The notes beneath the pieces were generated by a model, which was not told where the DNA came from, did no database searches, and saw only the letters and a program-made list of their open reading frames with translations. From JALEFZ01 sp964564415 (GTDB lineage: Bacteria > Bacteroidota > Bacteroidia > J057), in contig CAZMAV010000016.1 in the NCBI GenBank assembly GCA_964564415.1, positions 52,405 to 116,404 of the forward strand: a DNA stretch of 64,000 nt, read 5' to 3'. Of this stretch, positions 20,431-26,820 are shown in pieces. Made by a program: the position numbers and the translations under genes. Each line of letters starts with the position of its first letter. Position 1 is the stretch's first letter.

Positions 20431-20946
20431 CTATTTCTTTTCGTAGCGAAGTTCGAGCAGATCGTTTGGGAAGGGGTTTACTTTGCGGAGCTTATAGTCA
20501 AGTTCATTTTCCTGTGGCAAAAATAAGGGAATGCCTTTTCCGAGGATGACGGGATGGACAAAAAGCCGCAGCTCGTCCACCAGCGCTGCCTGCATACAGA
20601 TTCTAATGATTTCTCCCCCACCTATCAGCCAGACATAGTTTTCTGCTTTCTTCCTGATTTTTTGGATAAAAGAAGGGATGTCTCCCGAGACAAATTGTAT
20701 ATGCTCGGTATCTGTCAGGCTTGCATCTCTGGTAAAGACGTAGTTTTCCTTTCCGATGTAGGGAAATTCACCTCCGAAGCTCAGGACCTGGTCATAGGTT
20801 TTCTTGCCCATGAGGGTCGCTTCTACCTGATCCCAAAAGTCTTCATAGCCATAGTCGCCCTCCTCGAAGAGCCAGTCTACCTCACCGTTTTCCCTGGCGA
20901 TGTACATGTCGAGACTGGTAGCTATGTAGAGTACGACTTTCCCCAT
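20431..20946 (-). CDS. Dihydrofolate reductase/RibD C-terminal family protein
   Basis: 171-aa protein of the YwjB/RibD_C reductase family. It begins MGKVVLYIATSLDMYIA, matching the family N-terminus (A.SLDG.IA), and shows TLMGKKTYDQVL, IQFVSGD, NYVWLIGGGEIIR (NADPH-binding GGG) and HPVILGKGIPLF. True folate or riboflavin activity is not implied; most such stand-alone proteins are uncharacterised NADPH reductases. The frame is open to 21135, but the ATG at 20946 gives the family length. First gene of a likely pair with the McrB-type ATPase. Confidence 0.8.
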   Translation of the reverse strand: MGKVVLYIATSLDMYIARENGEVDWLFEEGDYGYEDFWDQVEATLMGKKTYDQVLSFGGEFPYIGKENYVFTRDASLTDTEHIQFVSGDIPSFIQKIRKKAENYVWLIGGGEIIRICMQAALVDELRLFVHPVILGKGIPLFLPQENELDYKLRKVNPFPNDLLELRYEKK

Positions 20947-21123
20947 ATTTTTATGATTCAAATATTTCTCAAAAAGCTCCTGCCCTGGCGGTAGATAAAA
21001 AATGGAACATCCGGATTGGTTCAGCATTTTTTCCAAGGACCATGTATGGAAAACTAAAACTAGGAAAATAATATCACAGAACAACTCTTCCTTTTGAAGG
21101 GTTGATGGGTAAAGAAAAAAGAC

Positions 21124-21834
21124 ATGAGCGATCAAGTCCGAGTGGAGGGACCGGAAATTTTCAAGGAAATATATGATTTTCTCAAGCGGCTACAGGCCCA
21201 TAATCAAAAGGAATGGATGGATGAGCACCGGGATGAGTACCAATACTGCAAAGACCTATTCTCCCAATGGTTGGTGCAATTAGCCAGCAAGTTAAAGAAG
21301 GTCGATCCCGATTTTGTGACACCTGTAGGTAAGCCTCATATTTTTCGGATCAACAACAACCTCGTTTTTCATCCGGATCGACCCACTTACAAAGACCATT
21401 TTTCAGGAGAATTAGACGAGGGGGAAAACAAGTCCTTCTTTTACCTTCACTTTGGTCTGAGTGAGACCTTTGTCGCTGGTGGTTTTTATCGTCCGGACCG
21501 GGATACCTTGGAAAAAATTCGCAAGGCCATAGACTATGACGGGGAACGCCTGAAAGAAATTGTCAGTAAAGCCTCTTTTGTAGACACATTTGGGCCTTTC
21601 GAGGATGAAGAGGCCCTCAAAACCTCTCCCAGAGGTTATTCAAAGGATCATCGACACATCGACCTCCTGCGCTTCAAAAATTTCACAGCTTCTTACACAG
21701 CAAAAGAGGGAGAAGTATTCCAAGAGGACTTTTCAGATAAATTGGTGGAAGTCTATAAAGAAATGATGCCTTTTAGAATCTACCTGACCCAGGCCGTGCG
21801 TTTTGAGGAAGAACCCGCACAGCTGGATTTATAA
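21124..21834 (+). CDS. DUF2461 family protein
   Basis: 236-aa protein of the DUF2461 family (TIGR02453), function unknown. Features: IYDFLKRLQAHNQKEWMDEH at the N-terminus (family pattern FL..L..NN...WF...), FRINNNLVFHPDRPTYKDHF in the middle, and FVAGGFYRPDRDTLEKIRKA. No signal peptide or membrane segment, so cytosolic. Its stop lies 9 bases from the rpoN stop (convergent). Start ATG at 21124. Confidence 0.8.
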   Translation: MSDQVRVEGPEIFKEIYDFLKRLQAHNQKEWMDEHRDEYQYCKDLFSQWLVQLASKLKKVDPDFVTPVGKPHIFRINNNLVFHPDRPTYKDHFSGELDEGENKSFFYLHFGLSETFVAGGFYRPDRDTLEKIRKAIDYDGERLKEIVSKASFVDTFGPFEDEEALKTSPRGYSKDHRHIDLLRFKNFTASYTAKEGEVFQEDFSDKLVEVYKEMMPFRIYLTQAVRFEEEPAQLDL

Positions 21835-21843
21835 GGCTATTGC

Positions 21844-23331
21844 TTAGACTTCTTTGCGGAGCCTGGCTACAGGAACTCCCAATTGCTCTCGGTACTTGGC
21901 TACGGTGCGGCGGGCAATGTTGTAGCCTTTATCTTTGAGGATGGCAGCGATTTTATCGTCGGAAAGGGGCTTCTTCTTGGATTCTTTTGAGATAATCTCC
22001 TCCAGGGCAGCCTTTACCTCGCGGTTGGAGACCATCCCGTCTTCGGTTTCTATGCCTTCTGTAAAGAAAAATTTGAGAGGGTAGATTCCAAATTCTGTCT
22101 GTACGTATTTGGAATTGGCTACCCGGCTGACCGTAGAAATATCCATGTTGATCTCCTCCGCTATGTCTTTAAGGATCATAGGTCTTAGCCTTCTTTCATC
22201 CCCTCCAGATAAAAAGAATGCTTCCTGCTTGTCGGCAATGGTCTGCATGGTGTTGAGCAGGGTAAACTGGCGCTGCCGTATGGCGTCGATAAACCACTGA
22301 GCAGCCTCGATTCTTTGCTTTACAAAGTCAAGGGTCTCCTTGACTTTGGGACTTTTCTTTACCTTTCCGATGTCCTTGTATTCCTGGTACATGTTGAGGT
22401 AGGAACGGCTAACTTTAAGGTCAGGGGCGTTTCTGGAATTGAGCCGGATATTGATTTTATCATTGTCCGTAGAGAGAATAAAATCAGGGATGATGTACTC
22501 GTGCTTGACGATGGACTGGGATTCTCCTGGTTTGGGATTGAGCTTGGTAATGAGGTGATAGACTTCCTTGAGTTCCTCTTCGCTCATGCCCAACCTTGAA
22601 CGTAGCTTTGAAAAGTGCTTTTTGAAGAGTTCTTCGAAGTATTTTTCGACTACCTGGGTAGCCAATTGTACGATGTCGCTTTGTTCCTTTCGCTTGAGCT
22701 GAAGAAGAAGGCATTCCTGCACATTTCTGGCTCCAACTCCTGCGGGGTCAAATTTCTGTATCTTTTCGAGGACAGCTTCAACCTCCTCCTTTTTTATAGA
22801 AATATTTTGGCTAAATGCCATGTAATTGACGATGGCTTTGACGGGGTCGATGTTGCCCCTTCCCCTCAAATAGCCATCCTCGTCGATGTTTCCGATGATG
22901 TGTTCACCGATGAGTTTTTCTCGATCGTCCAATTTGAGCAGGGAAAACTGCTCTATCAGGGAATCATAGAGGGTCTGCATCTGTATCATTGGAGCCTCAT
23001 ACTCGTCCTCCTCGTCATCCCCCCCCTGTGGGAGACGGGTGCGGTAGTCGTATCCATCACTGGCCAGGTAATCATCTATGCTAAAATCCTGGCTTTCTTC
23101 CTTGGGTGTGGATTCTTCGTTGTCTTTCTTATCCAGATCTTCGTACTCCCCCTTGGGTTTGGTTTCCTCACCAAAGCCCATCTGTAGGTCCTCCAAAGCA
23201 GGGTTTTTCTCCAATTCCTCCTTGATTCGTTGTTCCAAACTGGCCGTAGGTACCTGTAGCAGTTTGATAAATTGAATCTGCTGGGGGGATATTTTCTGGA
23301 GTAGCTTAAGCTGCTGATTTTGCTTTAGCAT
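21844..23331 (-). CDS. rpoN: RNA polymerase sigma-54 factor
   Basis: 495-aa sigma-54. Region I is the Gln/Leu-rich N-terminus (MLKQNQQLKLLQKISPQQIQ) that contacts activators; an acidic region II follows (about 45-125); region III contains the core-binding and helix-turn-helix parts (DISTVSRVANSKYVQTEFG) and the RpoN box ARRTVAKYRE (473-482) that reads the -24 element. Length is normal. No enhancer-binding activator is adjacent. The upstream 140 bases carry two large inverted repeats. Start ATG at 23331. Confidence 0.96.
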   Translation of the reverse strand: MLKQNQQLKLLQKISPQQIQFIKLLQVPTASLEQRIKEELEKNPALEDLQMGFGEETKPKGEYEDLDKKDNEESTPKEESQDFSIDDYLASDGYDYRTRLPQGGDDEEDEYEAPMIQMQTLYDSLIEQFSLLKLDDREKLIGEHIIGNIDEDGYLRGRGNIDPVKAIVNYMAFSQNISIKKEEVEAVLEKIQKFDPAGVGARNVQECLLLQLKRKEQSDIVQLATQVVEKYFEELFKKHFSKLRSRLGMSEEELKEVYHLITKLNPKPGESQSIVKHEYIIPDFILSTDNDKINIRLNSRNAPDLKVSRSYLNMYQEYKDIGKVKKSPKVKETLDFVKQRIEAAQWFIDAIRQRQFTLLNTMQTIADKQEAFFLSGGDERRLRPMILKDIAEEINMDISTVSRVANSKYVQTEFGIYPLKFFFTEGIETEDGMVSNREVKAALEEIISKESKKKPLSDDKIAAILKDKGYNIARRTVAKYREQLGVPVARLRKEV

Positions 23332-23363
23332 GGAGATCGTTCCTAATTAGCTGTTAATGATGC

Positions 23364-23414
23364 TTGAAGCTTCGAAGAGGGAGATTTCACCTCCCTGTCT
23401 ATCCGAAGCTTCAA
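23364..23414. repeat. Nested inverted repeat in rpoN leader
   Basis: Outer perfect 11-bp arms TTGAAGCTTCG (23364-23374) and CGAAGCTTCAA (23404-23414), inner perfect arms AGGGAG (23378-23383) and CTCCCT (23391-23396). The 51-base unit would fold into one long hairpin in the rpoN mRNA, 33 bases before the ATG, or a cruciform in DNA. No T-run follows in the rpoN direction, so it is not an ordinary terminator. Confidence 0.7.
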
Positions 23415-23431
23415 TTTCTTCTTCCTTAGTA

Positions 23432-23467
23432 GACAGTTTGTATATATTATTATACAATCAAACTGTC
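23432..23467. repeat. Second inverted repeat upstream of rpoN
   Basis: Perfect 9-bp arms GACAGTTTG (23432-23440) and CAAACTGTC (23459-23467) around an AT-only core that has its own dyad TTGTATA / TATACAA. It lies 17 bases beyond the first inverted repeat. Could be an operator or a second leader hairpin. Confidence 0.65.
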
Positions 23468-23604
23468 CATAAAATTAATCAATTTTTCCTGTTTAAACAA
23501 GCTCAAAAGCTATCACAGGGGATAATATGCGTAATCGGTAAGTTTTCTTGTGTCAGAAGAAATAATGATTGTCCGCTACCATAGCTAGGGTTTCCAATGA
23601 TGGC

Positions 23605-23990
23605 TTACAGGGCACTCTCCAGAGGATCAAACAAGGGTTCTTTGAAGTAGGGTCGGTTTTGTTTGTAACAAAATTCATTGAGATAGTTTTGCAGATATGT
23701 ATCACTCATACTATGATAAATTCCTAAGAACCATCTCTTTGCGTTTGAAATCATGACATGAACCCTAGGAGGTAGCTTGTCTGCCGAAATCTGTAATTGA
23801 GTCAAATGGTAAGGAGTAGGCTTGGCAAAAGTGTCCTTGAGTAAGGAGTATGATTGGGCTCCATCGGTAATCCCCTCGGCCTCTTTATCAATCTGGGCCT
23901 GGATTTCCATGTCAACAGGCCCCGCTTCTCAATCAGGAATGACAACCATCCTAATAGGCCCTGGTTTTCGACAAAATCTATTAAGTTCAT
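23605..23990 (-). pseudogene. IS1595-family (ISXO2-like) transposase remnant
   Basis: Decayed transposase. The first ~10 codons survive (MNLIDFVENQ at 23990), then a large internal deletion joins them to the C-terminal third, read in another frame: KPGPIRMVVIPD, a TGA stop, EAGPVDMEIQAQIDKE, GITDGAQSYSLL, VHVMISNAKRWFLGIYH and LQNYLNEFCYKQNRP. The ITDG...SY, LP.VH..ISN.K.WL.G.YH and YLNEFCY.. patterns are diagnostic of the IS1595 DDE domain. Nonsense, frameshift and deletion make it inactive. Terminal repeats were not identified. A 110-bp repeat copy lies 140 bases away. Confidence 0.75.
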
Positions 23991-24130
23991 TAGCCTTGTT
24001 TACACCCAATTATACGGATAGGGATAGATGGGGATAATCATTAAAGAAAATACCTTTTTCCTTTCCATTAGCATACTAAAGGATCTGAACAAAACAAAAC
24101 GAGAAAAATTTTTCCTGCCGGAAGCAATAA

Positions 24131-24239
24131 TGATGATCACGAATGAATGGCTAAAGGGCTGTTAGCTTATCAGAAGTAACTTATTTTCAACCCCAACAGC
24201 GCTATGGATTGTATTGCAAAAAATGATTCGTGATAATCA
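24131..24239 (+). repeat. 110-bp foldback repeat, copy A
   Basis: First of three related elements (others at 47765-47874 and 55864-55973). Ends are imperfect inverted repeats: TGATGATCACGAATGAATGG at the left and the complement of TGATTATCACGAATCATTTT at the right. Internal arms GCTGTT / AACAGC also pair, so the unit can fold on itself. It sits between the IS1595 remnant and the exonuclease gene, 37 bases past the latter's stop. Looks like a miniature inverted-repeat element without coding capacity. Confidence 0.75.
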
Positions 24240-24276
24240 CTAATAATGAGGGAGGGTGGCATGAAAAGTAAAGGTC

Positions 24277-25326
24277 TCAGGAAGCAGAAGCCTCTTCCTT
24301 TTCTTTGGTCTCGTCGGAATCCTCTTCCTCGCCAAAAAGAGTCTCTACGACGTAAGCTTCGTAGCCCTCTTCCTGTAGCCATCGTGAAAAGATATCTTTG
24401 TATCCGTGAGTTACATAGATATGCTGGGCGCCAGTTTCTTGGATGGCCCAGTTGAGCCCTTCCCAGTCGGCGTGGTCAGAGAGGATAAAGCCTCGATCTG
24501 CGGCCCTTCGCCTCCTTGCACCTCTCAGGCTCATCCATCCGGAGGCCATCCCTAGAGAATGTGTACCAAACCTTCGTGTCCAGGGAGAACCTGCGGCTGA
24601 AGGAGGGGCGATGATAAGGGCCTGGCGGAAATCTTTTTTCTTGTGCATGTCAGGGCCCTGTCCGATGACCCGCTGGCTAGGATTGAGGTCAATACCCGCT
24701 TCCCTCAGCACCTCGTTGGTGTTTTCTACCGCTGCGTGGGTAAATACCGGCCCGATTTCTTGATCCACCCCTTGTAAGATGCGCTGGGCCTTACCCAAAG
24801 AATAGGCCGTGATAAGACTGGCCTTACCCTCGGCGGCATTAGATGCCCACCATTCATTGATCTCCGCCATTATGCTGGCTTGAGACTCCCAGCGGTATAC
24901 CGGCAAACCAAAGGTAGACTCGGTAATGAAATGTGAACAAGGAACCGGTTCGAAAGGAGCAGCCAATCCATCATCCTCTATCTTATAATCCCCCGAGACT
25001 ACCCATACCTCATCTTTGTAGGCCAGGCGTATCTGAGCGGAGCCAAGGATATGTCCCGCAGGGTGAAAGGAAATTTCTACTCCATTCAGGTAAAAACGTT
25101 CTCCATATTCTACTCCTTGTACCTTGATATCATGACCCAGACGAAGTTTCATGATGGGTACTGAAAGGCGATGTGCCATGTAATGCTTCATCCCCCAACG
25201 CGAGTGGTCAGCATGGGCATGGGTGATCAGGGCTTTGTCCACCGGATGCCAAGGATCGATAAAAACATTAGCCCTTTCGCAATAAATACCATGAGACGTG
25301 AAGGAAAGAAGAGAACCAGAGGCCAT
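24277..25326 (-). CDS. Ligase-associated DNA exonuclease (metallo-beta-lactamase fold)
   Basis: 349-aa MBL/beta-CASP-like nuclease of the family found next to bacterial ATP-dependent DNA ligases (TIGR04122 type), thought to trim DNA ends before ligation. Metal motif ALITHAHADHSRWGM (HxHxDH), then HPAGHILGSAQ, VSGDYKIEDDGLAAPFEPV, ITESTFGLPVYRW, FILSDHADWEGL and VTHGY at the C-terminal end. The tail is Glu/Asp/Lys-rich. Usually adjacent to its ligase; here the ligase is 24 kb away at 49298. Start ATG at 25326. Confidence 0.88.
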   Translation of the reverse strand: MASGSLLSFTSHGIYCERANVFIDPWHPVDKALITHAHADHSRWGMKHYMAHRLSVPIMKLRLGHDIKVQGVEYGERFYLNGVEISFHPAGHILGSAQIRLAYKDEVWVVSGDYKIEDDGLAAPFEPVPCSHFITESTFGLPVYRWESQASIMAEINEWWASNAAEGKASLITAYSLGKAQRILQGVDQEIGPVFTHAAVENTNEVLREAGIDLNPSQRVIGQGPDMHKKKDFRQALIIAPPSAAGSPWTRRFGTHSLGMASGWMSLRGARRRRAADRGFILSDHADWEGLNWAIQETGAQHIYVTHGYKDIFSRWLQEEGYEAYVVETLFGEEEDSDETKEKEEASAS

Positions 25327-25473
25327 TTTATTTTGGAATTGATACGGATGTTATGGCTAGAACCAGATGAAAGGCTCCGCTGTTCGAGATATTCTGCCAA
25401 ACAAAGAATCTTGGGGTTAAAATACTAAGAGTTTTATGAGCAGGTCTGAAATGCCATCATTTTTTGCTATATT

Positions 25474-25511
25474 ATAGTGCTTGTCAGGACAAGCAAATTG
25501 CATTGCACTAT
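25474..25511. promoter_or_regulatory. Nested dyad upstream of SRPBCC gene
   Basis: A perfect 18-bp palindromic hairpin TGCTTGTC-AG-GACAAGCA (25478-25495) lies inside a wider dyad ATAGTGC (25474-25480) / GCACTAT (25505-25511). The two pairings share bases and are mutually exclusive. It ends 17 bases before the ATG at 25529. Operator or alternative-fold leader are both possible. Confidence 0.45.
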
Positions 25512-25528
25512 CACTTAACAGAACCATT

Positions 25529-26122
25529 ATGAAGCTAAGTAGAATTTTGCTTTGGATCCTGGGTATCCTGGCATTGTTGGTGGGAGCCATCCTTCTCTTT
25601 GCTCCCGAAAGTGTAACTGTAACCCGCAAGGCAAGCGTTCAAGCGCCGATCGACCATGCCTTTGCCCAGGTCAATAACCTGGAAAACTGGAAAAATTGGA
25701 TGCCCTGGTATGCCGATGACCCCAACATGAAAATCACCTATGCCGATACCCGGGTGGGGACCGGAGCTTCCTACTCATGGGCAGGCGAAGTCGCGGGAAA
25801 AGGTAAGTTGGACATCGTCGAAAGCAAAGATAATGAATCCATCAAGACCCTCATCGCATTTGAAGGAATGGGTGAAAGCAAGGGCAAATGGACTTTCGAA
25901 GAAAAGGGCGAGCAAACCGAAGTAAGCTGGTCTATGACATCCGAGGCCGGCTACAACCCCATTGGACGGGTCTTCAACCTCTTCATGGACGGAGCCCTTG
26001 GGCCGGATGTTGAAAAAGGCCTGAAAAATCTGGAAGAGGCAGCCATCGCCAGCTACAAAAAGGAACAAGAGATGATGAAGAAAGAAAATGAGGGCGTGGA
26101 AGGTGAGGTAGAGGCCGGTTAA
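25529..26122 (+). CDS. SRPBCC (polyketide cyclase-like) family protein with N-terminal membrane anchor
   Basis: 197-aa protein. A single hydrophobic helix (ILLWILGILALLVGAILLF, residues 5-23) is followed by a START/SRPBCC fold typical of polyketide_cyc2 proteins: KASVQAPIDHAFAQVNNLENWKNWMPW, TYADTRVGTGASYSWAG and WTFEEKGEQTEVSWSM. A charged Glu/Lys/Met tail ends the protein. Such proteins bind hydrophobic ligands; ligand unknown. The frame opens at 25481, but the ATG at 25529 gives the anchor directly at the N-terminus. Confidence 0.78.
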   Translation: MKLSRILLWILGILALLVGAILLFAPESVTVTRKASVQAPIDHAFAQVNNLENWKNWMPWYADDPNMKITYADTRVGTGASYSWAGEVAGKGKLDIVESKDNESIKTLIAFEGMGESKGKWTFEEKGEQTEVSWSMTSEAGYNPIGRVFNLFMDGALGPDVEKGLKNLEEAAIASYKKEQEMMKKENEGVEGEVEAG

Positions 26123-26153
26123 GACTTTTGTCAAATAGGGCCAAACTTCAAAA

Positions 26154-26189
26154 GCATAAGGCAGTTCTTTTAATAGAATTGCCCTATGC
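26154..26189 (+). other. Imperfect hairpin after SRPBCC gene
   Basis: GCATA-GGCA-TTCT arms pair with AGAA-TGCC-TATGC around a small loop (26154-26189), 31 bases past the stop codon. There is no T-run afterwards, so it is a 3' stabilising hairpin or weak terminator. Confidence 0.4.
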
Positions 26190-26271
26190 CTATATTGTAA
26201 AAATTAAGGGAAGAAGCTTTTTGGACCACATAAGCCGAGCCTAATCCCTTTTTTATGCTAATCGAATATTT

Positions 26272-26793
26272 ATGTCTTTACCACCCATTCTGAATTTTAA
26301 CAACTGGATCGAAGAAAATCGCCACCTCCTCAAGCCCCCAGTAGGTAATAAGGTCGTCTACCAAGACACCAAAGATTTTATCATCATGGTCGTAGGTGGT
26401 CCCAACAGCCGCAAAGACTATCACTACAACGAGACCGAAGAGTTTTTCTACATGCTAGAGGGAGAAATGAACCTCAAGACACAGGAAGATGGGAAACCCA
26501 AGGACAACATCATCAAGGAGGGCGAAATTTTCCTTCTCCCTCCCAAGGTCCTTCACTCTCCCCGAAGACCGGCGGGTTCTATCGGAATGGTTATCGAGCG
26601 GAAAAGAGACAGCAGCCACACCGACGGCATGGTCTGGTTTTGTGAAAACTGTAACCACAAGCTCTACGAAAAATTCTTTCCCCTGGAAAATATAGAAACT
26701 CAGCTCAAGGAAACCATCGAGCATTTTTATGACTCGGAGGAGTTAAGAACCTGCGACAACTGTGGTACTGTGATGCAGGTTCCGGGAAAATAA
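26272..26793 (+). CDS. nbaC: 3-hydroxyanthranilate 3,4-dioxygenase
   Basis: 173-aa cupin enzyme that opens the ring of 3-hydroxyanthranilate in the kynurenine route of tryptophan degradation, leading to quinolinate/NAD or to 2-amino-3-carboxymuconate semialdehyde. Catalytic set visible: R47, H51, E57 and H95 (GGPNSRKDYHYNETEEFF; LPPKVLHSPRRP), with substrate residues R99 and E109. The C-terminal rubredoxin-like metal site has CENC (124/127) and CDNCG (161/164), as in bacterial enzymes. No other kynurenine-pathway gene is in the window. The next gene starts 27 bases downstream. Confidence 0.93.
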   Translation: MSLPPILNFNNWIEENRHLLKPPVGNKVVYQDTKDFIIMVVGGPNSRKDYHYNETEEFFYMLEGEMNLKTQEDGKPKDNIIKEGEIFLLPPKVLHSPRRPAGSIGMVIERKRDSSHTDGMVWFCENCNHKLYEKFFPLENIETQLKETIEHFYDSEELRTCDNCGTVMQVPGK

Positions 26794-26820
26794 AAGGTAA
26801 CCCCCTAATCTATCAGGTCG

